Source: Treponema sp. J25 (GTDB lineage: Bacteria; Spirochaetota; Spirochaetia; Treponematales; Breznakiellaceae). Taken from it: 43,008 nucleotides of DNA. This document shows positions 32,901 through 41,426 of the stretch, one piece after another. The notes beneath the pieces were generated by a model, which was given only the letters and a program-made list of their open reading frames with translations, did no database searches and was not told the origin of the DNA. The stretch lies in the NCBI RefSeq assembly GCF_004343725.1, contig NZ_PTQW01000024.1, positions 1 through 43,008 of the forward strand. The letters run 5' to 3'. Position numbers and translations under genes: made by a program. The number at the start of each line of letters is the position of its first letter. Positions within the stretch are counted from its first letter, which is position 1.

Positions 32901-32929
32901 TTGACAGGTTATTCGTATATGTATAGAAT
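32901..32929 (+). promoter_or_regulatory. Promoter of the histidine operon
   Basis: Perfect TTGACA (32901-32906), 17-base spacer, TAGAAT (32924-32929). The +1 is expected at 32936-32937, the first base of the leader-peptide ATG. Confidence 0.75.
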
Positions 32930-32936
32930 CCTCTGT

Positions 32937-33008
32937 ATGAAACGGACCCTTATGATCAGGAACTGCCATCATCACCATCATCATTCTTTTTTCTCGGGAG
33001 ATGCATAG
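32937..33008 (+). CDS. hisL: Histidine operon leader peptide
   Basis: A 23-residue peptide, MKRTLMIRNC, then six consecutive histidines (codons 32967-32984), then SFFSGDA and a TAG stop at 33006-33008. A run of His codons in a short ORF between the promoter and a terminator upstream of hisG is the hallmark of ribosome-mediated attenuation. When His-tRNA is scarce the ribosome stalls on the run. No ribosome site precedes either ATG (32937 or the internal 32952), and the first ATG lies at the predicted transcription start, so a leaderless start is expected. Confidence 0.85.
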   Translation: MKRTLMIRNCHHHHHHSFFSGDA

Positions 33009-33079
33009 GGTCCTATCCGTCTGGGACGGTACCGGTGGTACTTATAAGCCGTGGACTCTATGGGTCTACGGCTTTTTTT
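33004..33079 (+). terminator. his attenuator: antiterminator and terminator
   Basis: Terminator: AGCCGTGGAC (33047-33056) pairs with GTCTACGGCT (33064-33073), ten pairs with one G-U, then seven T (33073-33079). Antiterminator: CATAGGGTCC (33004-33013) pairs with GGACTCTATG (33053-33062), ten pairs with one G-U, using the terminator's 5' arm. The antiterminator strand overlaps the leader stop codon, so a ribosome that finishes the peptide masks it (terminator forms). One stalled at the His codons leaves it free (read-through). Two small hairpins (CCGTC/GACGG and GTACC/GGTAC) lie between. Confidence 0.85.
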
Positions 33080-33172
33080 ATATCCCCGGGGGATGCGTAT
33101 AACGGGTTTCCGCCAGGGACAAGCTTCTTGTTAAGAAGTTAGGTTGTTGAAGAAAGAGGAAGGAGTTATAGA

Positions 33173-34027
33173 ATGGGAAAACTGCGGATTCTTATCCCTA
33201 AAGGAAGGATCTACGATAATGTGGCAAAGCTGTTTGCCGAAGCGGGCATACCGATAACCCTGTCTGACCGGACCTATCGTCCCTCCATTGGAGCGGATTG
33301 GCTTGATGGTAAGGTGATGAAGCCCCAGAATGTGGGGGAACTCCTCGAATTGGGGAGTCATGATGCGGGGTTTACGGGTATCGACTGGATTAAAGAGACC
33401 CAATCCGAGGTGGTGGAGGTAATGGACCTGGGCTTTGATAGGGTCCGTATCGTGGCGGCGGTTCCCCATGAGATGGATGACCGGGCGCTGAGGAACAAGA
33501 AAATCGTGGTTGCCACCGAGTATGTGCACCTTGCCGAGGAATGGCTGAATGCCCAGGGTTATCAATACCGTATACTCCGGACCTATGGGGCCACCGAAGT
33601 ATTCCCCCCCGACGATGCGGACATGATTGTGGACAATACCTCCTCTGGCCAAACCTTAAAGGATAATGGTCTTAAAATTATTGGTACCATCATGGAGTCC
33701 AGTACCCGTTTTGTGGCCTCTCCTAAGGCGATGGAAGATCCCGAAAAGCGCTCCCAGATTGAGGAATTGGCCATGTTGTTCCATGCGGTACTAGATGGCC
33801 GAGAAAAGGTGATGCTCGAGATGAATGTCACCAAACTTCGGTTTCCGGAACTGGTGGCAGGGCTTCCTGCCATGCGGAGTCCCACGATCGCTCCCCTTTA
33901 TGGAGATGATGGCTATGCGGTAAAGATTGCGGTGAACAAACAGGAGGTTCCCCTTTTAATTCCCAAACTAAAACGACTGGGGGCTACCGATATTGTAGAG
34001 TATGAACTACGAAAGGTGGTTCCTTAA
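33173..34027 (+). CDS. hisG: ATP phosphoribosyltransferase, long form
   Basis: First enzyme of histidine synthesis: ATP plus PRPP gives phosphoribosyl-ATP. It has 284 residues, the long (hexameric) form with a C-terminal ACT-like regulatory domain (KIAVNKQEVPLLIPKLKRLGATDIVEYEL) that binds histidine. The catalytic part shows LRILIPKGRI, DAGFTGIDWI, and the PRPP loop DMIVDNTSSGQTL. No hisZ is needed for this form. The ATG at 33173 has a good ribosome site (GAGGAAGGAG). First gene after the attenuator. A hairpin CTTCTT/AAGAAG lies between attenuator and hisG (about 33124-33138). Confidence 0.95.
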   Translation: MGKLRILIPKGRIYDNVAKLFAEAGIPITLSDRTYRPSIGADWLDGKVMKPQNVGELLELGSHDAGFTGIDWIKETQSEVVEVMDLGFDRVRIVAAVPHEMDDRALRNKKIVVATEYVHLAEEWLNAQGYQYRILRTYGATEVFPPDDADMIVDNTSSGQTLKDNGLKIIGTIMESSTRFVASPKAMEDPEKRSQIEELAMLFHAVLDGREKVMLEMNVTKLRFPELVAGLPAMRSPTIAPLYGDDGYAVKIAVNKQEVPLLIPKLKRLGATDIVEYELRKVVP

Positions 34028-34119
34028 TAGAAGAGAGCGGTCGCTTTCCTTCTGTCTGGCAGAGGAGTTTTTATTTTGATTCAAAAGGTAAGCTGGATTT
34101 TTATTAAAGGGAGGTGTCC

Positions 34120-34725
34120 ATGGCTCGAACGGCGGAATGGAATCGGAAAACCGGTGAAACCGATATTTTCATAAGCCTTAATCTGGATGGCGAAGGTAAG
34201 GCGGAAATCGATTGTCCCATTGGGTTTATGACCCACATGCTGACCACCTTTGCCCGGCATGGTTTGTTTGACCTCACGGTCCGTGCCCGGGGGGATCTTG
34301 AGGTGGATCAACATCACCTGGTGGAAGATCTGGGCATCGTTCTGGGAACGGTTTTTTCCCGGGCCCTGGGCGATAAAGGGGGCATCCGGCGGGTGGGCAG
34401 TTGTCTCTATCCCATGGATGAAACCCTGGCCCGGGCGGCGGTGGACCTCTGCGGTCGGCCCTACCTGGTGTTCGAAGGGGCCCTCAGCGGTATTCCCCTG
34501 GTATCGGGGGGCGCCTCCTTCCAGACCGATACGGTGACCGATTTCTGGCAGGGGTTCGTAAGCACCGCAGCTTGCGCACTCCACCTGGATATCCTCCGGG
34601 GCCGCAGTGATCACCACAAAATAGAGGCCCTGTTCAAAGCCGCCGCCCGGGCCCTGCGGGAAGCGGTTACGATTGATCCCCGGGAACAACATCGGATTCC
34701 CTCTACCAAGGGGGTCCTGGCATGA
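34120..34725 (+). CDS. hisB: Imidazoleglycerol-phosphate dehydratase
   Basis: A 201-residue monofunctional HisB that dehydrates imidazole-glycerol phosphate to imidazole-acetol phosphate. Metal-binding motifs DQHHLVEDLG and RSDHHKIEALFKA are intact, as is the N-terminal RKTGETDI. The usual FFDHML reads FMTHML here. There is no N-terminal phosphatase domain. The start at 34120 is after GGGAGGTG. It overlaps hisH by ATGA (34722-34725). Confidence 0.95.
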   Translation: MARTAEWNRKTGETDIFISLNLDGEGKAEIDCPIGFMTHMLTTFARHGLFDLTVRARGDLEVDQHHLVEDLGIVLGTVFSRALGDKGGIRRVGSCLYPMDETLARAAVDLCGRPYLVFEGALSGIPLVSGGASFQTDTVTDFWQGFVSTAACALHLDILRGRSDHHKIEALFKAAARALREAVTIDPREQHRIPSTKGVLA

Positions 34726-35378
34726 TTGGGGTATTGCAGTACGGGGCCGGAAACCTGGGGTCGGTGATGAATGCCCTGGCCCATCTGGGGTATGCCGCCC
34801 GTTTTGTCCGGGGCCCGGAGGAACTCCTCTCGGATCGTCCCCCCTTTACGGCCCTTATATTCCCCGGAGATGGCCACTTTGCGACCGCCATGGAAAGCCT
34901 GAATCAGTCTGGATATGCAGGGGCGATTCAGGAGTGGATTAGCCGGGATCGGCCCTTTCTTGGTATTTGTATTGGGCTTCAACTCCTTTTCGAAACAAGT
35001 GATGAAGCCCCTCCGGTGGATGGAAAAGAAGTCCGGGGCCTTTCGCTTATCCCGGGTAAGGTAAAACGCTTTCCGGGAAGAAAGGTTCCCCAGATTGGAT
35101 GGAATACGGCCCGGACCAATAAAGAAAGAGGGGGCCTTTCCCTGTTTCAGGGGCTCCCCTCGGAAGGGTATTACTACTTTATCCATTCCTACTATGTGGA
35201 GCCCCAGGACCCTTCGGTTATTGCTTCCTGGACAGACTATTATCTTCCTTATTGTTCTGCCATTGAGCGGGGTGCCCTTGCGGCTGTGCAATTCCATCCG
35301 GAAAAGTCGGGACCGTTGGGGCTTGCTCTGCTGGATGGCTGGTTACGTCACTATGCTCAAGGAGGGGGCCGGATATAA
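34722..35378 (+). CDS. hisH: Imidazole glycerol phosphate synthase, glutaminase subunit
   Basis: A 218-residue class I glutamine amidotransferase that delivers ammonia to HisF. The catalytic Cys is in FLGICIGLQLLFE, His and Glu in VQFHPEKSG. The oxyanion/YGAGN start (MIGVLQYGAGNLGSV) is usual. Translation is coupled to hisB by an ATGA overlap. Its stop codon overlaps another ATG (TAATG at 35376-35380), which starts a 28-codon ORF bridging to hisF. Confidence 0.95.
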   Translation: MIGVLQYGAGNLGSVMNALAHLGYAARFVRGPEELLSDRPPFTALIFPGDGHFATAMESLNQSGYAGAIQEWISRDRPFLGICIGLQLLFETSDEAPPVDGKEVRGLSLIPGKVKRFPGRKVPQIGWNTARTNKERGGLSLFQGLPSEGYYYFIHSYYVEPQDPSVIASWTDYYLPYCSAIERGALAAVQFHPEKSGPLGLALLDGWLRHYAQGGGRI

Positions 35379-35453
35379 TGCGAAGGACAGTGCTTGCTGT
35401 GTGTATGGGTCCCGGGAATGATTTCCCGGCGTTAAGAGGGAGGAGGCCCCTGG

Positions 35454-36257
35454 ATGCTTGCTAAACGGATTATCCCTTGCCTCGATGTGGATGATGGGCG
35501 GGTGGTGAAGGGCGTAAAGTTTGAAGGTATCCGCGATGCGGGGGACCCGGTGGAACTGGCGCGGCGCTATTACGAACAGGGAGCCGATGAACTCACCTTC
35601 CTGGATATTGGGGCTTCCTACAAAAGCCGGGATACCCTCATGGACGTGGTTCGCCAGGTAGCCCAGCAGGTATTTATTCCCCTCTGTGTAGGCGGTGGCA
35701 TTCGAAGCCTTGAGGATATGCATCGGGCCATGGAAGCGGGGGCCGATAAGGTATCGGTCTGTACCGCGGCGTTGCGGAATCCGGGGCTCCTTACCGAAAT
35801 GTCCCGGGCGTACGGAAGCCAGTGTGTGGTCCTTTCTATCGATGCAAAGCGGGTGGTCCTCCCCGGGAGCCAGCGTGAAGGGGAGCTTGCTTCTGATGAA
35901 CCCCGCTGGCACGCCTTTGCCAAGGGGGGCCGGGAAGATACGGGGATCGACGCCATTCAGTGGGCCATCGAAGCGGTAGAACGGGGGGCGGGAGAAATAC
36001 TCCTTAATTCTATCGATGCGGATGGAACGGGGGCAGGCTATGATCTGGAATTGACCCGCCGGATTGTGGAGGCCGTGCCGGTGCCGGTGATTGCCAGTGG
36101 GGGCGCAGGAACGCTGGATCAGATTGTGGCCGCCCTGGATCCCCAGGGGGGGAATGCCGACGCCGCCCTGGTGGCGAGCATGCTCCATTTTGGAAAGACC
36201 ACCATTCAGGACATAAAAACCTATGTGCAACAGAAGGGAGTAATCATTCGATGGTAG
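35454..36257 (+). CDS. hisF: Imidazole glycerol phosphate synthase, cyclase subunit
   Basis: A 267-residue (beta/alpha)8 barrel that closes the imidazole ring and releases AICAR. The catalytic Asp residues are in [14 protein letters not shown] and LSIDAKRV, and the phosphate-binding [18 protein letters not shown] and IASGGAG are present. After LSIDAKRV there is an extra stretch of about 14 residues ([15 protein letters not shown]), where relatives have a short loop. A strong ribosome site (GAGGGAGGAGG) precedes it. The 75 bases between hisH and hisF hold a perfect hairpin (35412-35429). It overlaps the next gene by 7 bases. Confidence 0.95.
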   Translation: MLAKRIIPCLDVDDGRVVKGVKFEGIRDAGDPVELARRYYEQGADELTFLDIGASYKSRDTLMDVVRQVAQQVFIPLCVGGGIRSLEDMHRAMEAGADKVSVCTAALRNPGLLTEMSRAYGSQCVVLSIDAKRVVLPGSQREGELASDEPRWHAFAKGGREDTGIDAIQWAIEAVERGAGEILLNSIDADGTGAGYDLELTRRIVEAVPVPVIASGGAGTLDQIVAALDPQGGNADAALVASMLHFGKTTIQDIKTYVQQKGVIIRW

Positions 36258-37534
36258 TAGCTTCAATTGATATTCAAGATGGAAAGGTTGTGCAACTGCG
36301 GCAGGGCCAGGAACTTGTCCTTGAGCGGGACGACCCGGAAGCCCTGGCGAGGGAATTCGATCGATATGGAGAAATCGCCCTGATCGATCTGGATGCGGCC
36401 ATGGGAAAGGGGGATAACCGCCCGCTTCTTAAAAAACTGCTTCCCCTCGGAGATTGCCGGGTCGGAGGTGGCATCCGAACGGTAGATCAGGCAAAGGAAC
36501 TCGTGAGCCTCGGCGCCAAAAAAATCATCGTTGGATCGGTGGCGTTCCGTATTTCCGAACGGAAGGGGGCCGGAAAGGAGGGGGGCGAATTTGGCGTAAA
36601 CCATCAATTTTTAGAACAGCTGGCAAAGAAGATTGGCCCTGAAAAGATTATCGTTGCGGTGGATGCCCGAAATGGAGAAATTGTGGTGGATGGATGGAAG
36701 ACCCCCACGGGGCTTCCCCTTGTGGAAACGGCCCAGGCGGTCCAGGCCTACGCGGGGGAACTCCTGTATACCTGTGTGGAACGGGAAGGCACCATGACGG
36801 GGATAGATCTGGAGGCCGTCCGGGCCCTGAAACAGGCCGTCCGGTGCGAGGTGACGGTCGCCGGAGGAGTCCAGAGCCTTGAAGAAATAACAGCCCTCTC
36901 CCGCCTGGGCTGTGACGTGCAACTCGGGATGGCCCTGTATACGGGAAAGGTGGGCCTGGCCGACGCCTTTGTGGCAAGCCTTGCCTGGGATAAGGGGGAG
37001 CTTTTGCCGGTGATAGCCCAGGCGCCGGACGGCCAGGTACTGATGCTCGGCTATGCAGACCGGGAAGCGGTGGCAGAAAGCTTTAAACGGAATAAGCTGT
37101 GTTTCCACAGCCGCAGTCGCAATACCCTGTGGATGAAGGGAGAAACCAGCGGCAACACCCTTGATCTTATCCGCATGCGGGCCGACTGCGATCGGGATGC
37201 CATTCTGGCCACCGTTGCCCCCGTGGGCCCTACCTGTCATCGGGGAAGCTGGTCCTGCTTCGGGGATCAACGGTACACCTGGGAACTGTTGCAGTCTATC
37301 GTTGAAGAACGGTTGCGTAATCCCCGGCCAGGCTCGTACACCGCCAGTCTAGATGATGAATTGGTGCGAGACAAGGTCCGTGAAGAGGCCGAAGAGGTCT
37401 GTACTGCCCAGAGTCATGAGGAAATTGTCTGGGAAGTGGCGGATCTCCTGTATTTTACCACGGTCTTGATGAGCCGTGCCGGCGTATCCGTGGCGGAGGT
37501 GCTGCGAGAGCTGGAAAGAAGGCACAAAAAATAA
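36251..37534 (+). CDS. hisA-hisIE: HisA-HisI-HisE fusion: isomerase, cyclohydrolase and pyrophosphatase in one chain
   Basis: A 427-residue polypeptide combining steps 2, 3 and 4 of histidine synthesis. Residues about 1-243 are a full HisA barrel: Asp in [12 protein letters not shown], Asp in [28 protein letters not shown]. An extra segment lies at about 101-118 ([15 protein letters not shown]). Residues about 247-345 are HisI, phosphoribosyl-AMP cyclohydrolase, with [30 protein letters not shown], the zinc/metal sites DCDRDAI and CHRGSWSCF. Residues about 346-427 are HisE, phosphoribosyl-ATP pyrophosphatase, with [14 protein letters not shown], then [13 protein letters not shown]. HisIE fusions are common; a HisA head is not usual. 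No stop or frameshift separates the parts. Confidence 0.92.
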   Translation: MVVASIDIQDGKVVQLRQGQELVLERDDPEALAREFDRYGEIALIDLDAAMGKGDNRPLLKKLLPLGDCRVGGGIRTVDQAKELVSLGAKKIIVGSVAFRISERKGAGKEGGEFGVNHQFLEQLAKKIGPEKIIVAVDARNGEIVVDGWKTPTGLPLVETAQAVQAYAGELLYTCVEREGTMTGIDLEAVRALKQAVRCEVTVAGGVQSLEEITALSRLGCDVQLGMALYTGKVGLADAFVASLAWDKGELLPVIAQAPDGQVLMLGYADREAVAESFKRNKLCFHSRSRNTLWMKGETSGNTLDLIRMRADCDRDAILATVAPVGPTCHRGSWSCFGDQRYTWELLQSIVEERLRNPRPGSYTASLDDELVRDKVREEAEEVCTAQSHEEIVWEVADLLYFTTVLMSRAGVSVAEVLRELERRHKK

Positions 37535-37547
37535 GGAGTCCTGTTCT

Positions 37548-38681
37548 ATGGAAAGTCCCTACTGGAACGTCCGCTGTCGGAGTCTTGCTCCCTATGTTCC
37601 GGGAGAGCAGCCCCGGGAGCGACGGTACATCAAACTGAATACCAACGAGAACCCCTATCCTCCTTCTCCCCGGGTTCTGGAAGCGATTGGTAAGGCCGCT
37701 ACGGACACACTGAGACTCTATCCTGATCCCACCTGTCTTGCCCTGCGGGAAGCCATTGCCCGACGGTATGCCCTGCCAGGGCCTGAATGGGTGTTTGTCG
37801 GCAATGGATCGGACGAAATTCTTGCCTTCGCCTTTGGGGCCTTCTTTGGAGAACATCCCCTTGTTTCCGAGGAAGAGGGTCTTAAGATCCCTTCTGTGCC
37901 CACCCGGGCGCCGCTGCTTTTCCCTGATGTAACCTACAGTTTCTATCCGGTCTATGCGAATTTGTGGGAAATCTCCTACGAGACTATCCCCGTGGCAGAG
38001 GATTTTTCTATTCCCCTCGAGGCGTTTCAGAGACCAAACGGGGGCATCGTGCTGGCTAATCCCAACGCCCCCACGGGACGGGCGCTCCCTGCCCGGGATG
38101 TGAGGGCCCTGGCCCTGTTTCAGCAGCGACAGGGGGCGGTGCTTCTCGTGGATGAGGCCTATGTGGATTTTGGGGCCGAAAGTGTTGTTTCGGCGGTAGT
38201 GGAATTGGATAATCTCCTCGTGGTTCATACCCTGTCCAAATCCCGTTCCCTTGCGGGGCTGCGAGTGGGCTACGCGATGGGGAACCCGGGCCTTATCGAA
38301 GGCCTACGGCGAATCAGGGATTCCTTTAATTCCTATACGCTGGACCGGCTTGCCCTGGCAGGGGCCCAGGCGGCGATAGAGGATCAGGCCTACTATGACG
38401 ATACAAATAAGAAAATAATCGAGACCCGACGGTGGACTGTCCAGTCTTTAGAGGGTTTGGGCTATAGGGTGCTTCCTTCGGCGGCAAACTTTATCTTTGC
38501 CTGTCCCCCCAGCGGGAAGGCTTCTTCAGGAGCTGGGGCGGTGTATGCCTACCTTCGAGAGCGGGGTATCCTGGTTCGATATTGGGATGCTCCCCGCATT
38601 CGGGAATACCTGAGGATCACCATAGGTACGGACGAAGAAATGGCTGCCTTGGTTCGGGCCTTAAAAGAGTATACAGAGTAG
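37548..38681 (+). CDS. hisC: Histidinol-phosphate aminotransferase
   Basis: A 377-residue PLP aminotransferase, fold type I, that converts imidazole-acetol phosphate to histidinol phosphate. It has LNTNENPYPPSPRVLEAI, the VFVGNGSDEILAF motif, IVLANPNAPTGRAL, LLVDEAYVDFG, and the PLP Lys in HTLSKSRSLAGLRVGYAMG. Residues about 107-124 (EEEGLKIPSVPTRAPL) are longer than usual before FPDVTYSFYPVYA. ATG 37548 follows AAGGAG, which overlaps the previous stop codon. Confidence 0.93.
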   Translation: MESPYWNVRCRSLAPYVPGEQPRERRYIKLNTNENPYPPSPRVLEAIGKAATDTLRLYPDPTCLALREAIARRYALPGPEWVFVGNGSDEILAFAFGAFFGEHPLVSEEEGLKIPSVPTRAPLLFPDVTYSFYPVYANLWEISYETIPVAEDFSIPLEAFQRPNGGIVLANPNAPTGRALPARDVRALALFQQRQGAVLLVDEAYVDFGAESVVSAVVELDNLLVVHTLSKSRSLAGLRVGYAMGNPGLIEGLRRIRDSFNSYTLDRLALAGAQAAIEDQAYYDDTNKKIIETRRWTVQSLEGLGYRVLPSAANFIFACPPSGKASSGAGAVYAYLRERGILVRYWDAPRIREYLRITIGTDEEMAALVRALKEYTE

Positions 38682-38699
38682 GGGAGGCATAGAAATCCG

Positions 38700-40097
38700 A
38701 TGAGGTGTATCTGTGGCCTTGAAGAATTTCGTCAGTACTGGCGGGTAGAACAGGAGGGAGATTTTTCCCTACTTGATCCAGGGGTAGACGAAAGGGTTAT
38801 CAAAATTATTGAAGATGTATGGGTGAATGGGGAAGAGGCCCTAAAGCGATATACCGCTCAGTTTGATGGCCTTGTGCCCTCTTCATGGCAGGTTCCTGCC
38901 GGGGAACTGCAGGATGCCCTTGCCAAACTTCAACAGGAAGAGCCGGATCTGTTTGAAAGTCTTTCCTTTGCGGCGGCCCAGATCCGGGCCTTTGCGGAAT
39001 ATCAGCGCTCCCAGTTCCAGAATTTTGAAGTTCCCCTCGGCGAAGGCCTTATGGCGGGCCAGCGGGTGATTCCCGTCCGTCGGGCGGCGGTGTATGTGCC
39101 CGCGGGCCGCTTTCCCCTGGTATCGACGGTGCTGATGGGGGTTATCCCGGCGGTGGTGGCGGGGGTCCCTGAGATTTTTGTGGTTTCTCCTCCCCGCAAG
39201 GCTGGACTGCCAGACCGCCGTATTCTGGCCGCCGCCGCCCTGGCCGGGGCTCAGGGGGTGTATGCCATGGGCGGAGCCCAGGCTATTGCGGCCCTTGCCC
39301 GGGGAACGGAGCATATCCCGCGGATGGATCTCATCGTAGGACCGGGGAATAAGTATGTGGCGGCGGCAAAACGCCTGCTGTATGGGCGGGTGGGCATTGA
39401 TTTTGTGGCGGGCCCCACGGATGTGCTGATTATCTGGGATGGAACAGAAGCAGCTGACACAAAAAAAGGGGAAGGCCCGGTGGGGACTCCTCCGGGAACC
39501 CTTCGCCAGGGGGAGTCTTTTAAAGGGGGGAACCCTTCATCCATCTCTCTTATTGTGGCGGATCTCCTGGCCCAGGCAGAACATGATCCCGATGCCCGGG
39601 CCCGACTGCTGGTTCCTTCTCAGAAACTGGCGGAAGAGATATCCCAGGCGTTAGAAGAGCATGTTCAGACCCTCCCGACGGCCGATATTGCCCGGGCTTC
39701 CTTACAGAAGGGGGGGCTCATGGTGATCTATTCCAGTAAAGAGGAAGCCCAGGAGATAGCCAACCTGATTGCCCCTGAACACCTGGAACTCCATGTGTCC
39801 GATCCTGAGTCCTGGGTTGAAGGGCTGTATAACTACGGATCCCTTTTCATTGGGCCCATGACCGCAGAGGTGTTGGGGGACTATTCGGCGGGGATAAACC
39901 ACACCCTTCCGACCGGAGGGACCGCCCGCTTTACCGGCGGGCTTTCGGTTCGGCACTTCCTGAAAACCCAAACGACCCTCCGATGCACCGAAGGAAAGGC
40001 GGTTTCTCGAGCCTATGAAGCGGCCGAACGGATTGCCCGGGCGGAAGGCCTGGAGGCCCACCGGCGAAGCGCTGCCCTGCGGATAAAGGCAGAATAA
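38700..40097 (+). CDS. hisD: Histidinol dehydrogenase
   Basis: Catalyses the last two oxidations, histidinol to histidine, with NAD+ and zinc. It has 465 residues. Conserved features: RRAAVYVPAGRFPLVSTVLMGVIPA, GGAQAIAALARGTEHIP, the VGPGNKYVAAAK motif, DFVAGPTDVLII, LLAQAEHDPDA, and INHTLPTGGTARFTGGLSV. About 33 residues (about 249-281, EAADTKKGEGPVGTPPGTLR onward) are inserted between DVLIIWDG and SISLIVADLLAQAEH. That is a loop near the zinc site, where relatives have only a few residues. Last gene of the operon; no HolPase gene accompanies it. It is convergent with thiC with a 24-base gap and no clear terminator. Confidence 0.94.
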   Translation: MRCICGLEEFRQYWRVEQEGDFSLLDPGVDERVIKIIEDVWVNGEEALKRYTAQFDGLVPSSWQVPAGELQDALAKLQQEEPDLFESLSFAAAQIRAFAEYQRSQFQNFEVPLGEGLMAGQRVIPVRRAAVYVPAGRFPLVSTVLMGVIPAVVAGVPEIFVVSPPRKAGLPDRRILAAAALAGAQGVYAMGGAQAIAALARGTEHIPRMDLIVGPGNKYVAAAKRLLYGRVGIDFVAGPTDVLIIWDGTEAADTKKGEGPVGTPPGTLRQGESFKGGNPSSISLIVADLLAQAEHDPDARARLLVPSQKLAEEISQALEEHVQTLPTADIARASLQKGGLMVIYSSKEEAQEIANLIAPEHLELHVSDPESWVEGLYNYGSLFIGPMTAEVLGDYSAGINHTLPTGGTARFTGGLSVRHFLKTQTTLRCTEGKAVSRAYEAAERIARAEGLEAHRRSAALRIKAE

Positions 40098-40121
40098 CGG
40101 GGCCGCTGTAGTACCCTAATG

Positions 40122-41426
40122 TTAGCTCCCCAAAGACTCCCCTATCCGTATCGCACAAAAGGGACCACACATAGAACAGCCCTCTTCTTGATAGGGCCGT
40201 TCCTCATAATATTTGCGGGCCCTTTCAGGGTGGATGGCTGTAGCAAACATTTCTTCCCAGTCGAGATGGGACCGGGCAAGGGCCATTCGGTTTTCTAGAG
40301 CAAGGGCTCGAGGGTGATGCCTGGCCACATCAGCAATGATGGCGGCGATGCGGGCTGCTATAACCCCCTCCTGGACTTCGGCTACACCAGGGAGAGACAC
40401 ATGTTCTGAAGGAGTGACATAGCAAAGAAAGTCGGCCCCATAAAAACCTGCGAGGGCACCCCCTACGGCAGCAACGATATGATCGTATCCCACCCCTCTA
40501 TCGGTAGGAAGAGGACCCAAGACAAAAATGGGGGCTCCCTTTCCTATCTTTTTCATGACTCTTATATTGGTTTCTATTTCATCAAGGGGAACATGGCCCG
40601 GTCCTTCAATCATAACCTGGACACCATGGGCCCAGGCCTGTTCAACAAGGGGCTGCAGTTCAAACAGTTCTTCAAGCTGGGCCTGATCGGTGGCGTCGTG
40701 AATTGCCCCTGGCCGCAGGCCATCTCCTAAACTTAGGGTCACATCGTATTCTTTGGCGATATCAAGAATCTCATCAAAATGACGATAAAAGGGATTCTCC
40801 TGTTTGTTTTGCCGCATCCAGCCAGCGAGAATGGCACCCCCGCGACTGACCATCGGGATATATCTACGATACCGATGATGGGTAGCCCCCTGGCGCAACC
40901 CACCGAGGCAATCCAATACCCGCCGGGTTATTCCCGCATGGATGGTCATAAAATCAATCCCATCCTCTGCGTGGGTCCGAACCATCTCGATAAAATCTTC
41001 TTCCGAAAAATCGATAACCCGTTTCCCTTGACTGTAGGCCTTAACCGCCGCATCATAGATGGGAACAGAACCTACAGGAACGGGACTGCGCTCCACGATA
41101 CGCTGGCGCAGTCCCTGTAAGTCCCCCCAGGTAGAAAGCACCATAAGGGCATCCGTCCCGGCTTCGATGGCTACTTCCATCTTTGCAAGTTCCTCTTCCA
41201 GGGAAGAATACCCCCGGGAGGTTCCGATGTTGGCGTTCACCTTTACGGAGAAACCTTCGCCAATTACCATTGGCCGCTCCAGAGTATGCCGCTTGTTTTT
41301 AGGGAGCACGGCCTGTCCCGTTTGAAGTTTTTTCAGAACAAGGGCAGGAGGAACCTGTTCTGTGGCCGCACAGATTTCCATTTCTTTTGTAAGAATCGAT
41401 TTACAGGCCGATTCAAGCTGGGTCAC
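40122..41426 (-). CDS. thiC: Phosphomethylpyrimidine synthase ThiC
   Basis: A radical-SAM enzyme of 434 residues that converts 5-aminoimidazole ribotide to the thiamin pyrimidine HMP-P. It has [56 protein letters not shown], and the C-terminal [4Fe-4S] motif CSMCGPFCA (CX2CX4C). It lacks the N-terminal extension of long ThiC proteins, as in anaerobes and archaea. The start overlaps thi4 by 14 bases, so the two are translationally linked. Under the TPP riboswitch at 42508-42602. Confidence 0.95.
   Translation of the reverse strand: MTQLESACKSILTKEMEICAATEQVPPALVLKKLQTGQAVLPKNKRHTLERPMVIGEGFSVKVNANIGTSRGYSSLEEELAKMEVAIEAGTDALMVLSTWGDLQGLRQRIVERSPVPVGSVPIYDAAVKAYSQGKRVIDFSEEDFIEMVRTHAEDGIDFMTIHAGITRRVLDCLGGLRQGATHHRYRRYIPMVSRGGAILAGWMRQNKQENPFYRHFDEILDIAKEYDVTLSLGDGLRPGAIHDATDQAQLEELFELQPLVEQAWAHGVQVMIEGPGHVPLDEIETNIRVMKKIGKGAPIFVLGPLPTDRGVGYDHIVAAVGGALAGFYGADFLCYVTPSEHVSLPGVAEVQEGVIAARIAAIIADVARHHPRALALENRMALARSHLDWEEMFATAIHPERARKYYEERPYQEEGCSMCGPFCAIRIGESLGS

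Noticed and set aside
32967-32984. Six His codons as a vector-derived hexahistidine tag
   Set aside because: The codons sit in a short leader between a promoter and a terminator upstream of hisG with matched antiterminator pairing. A native attenuator explains them fully.
35343-36266. 307-codon minus-strand frame opposite hisF
   Set aside because: hisF is unambiguous on the plus strand; the antisense protein has no recognisable features.
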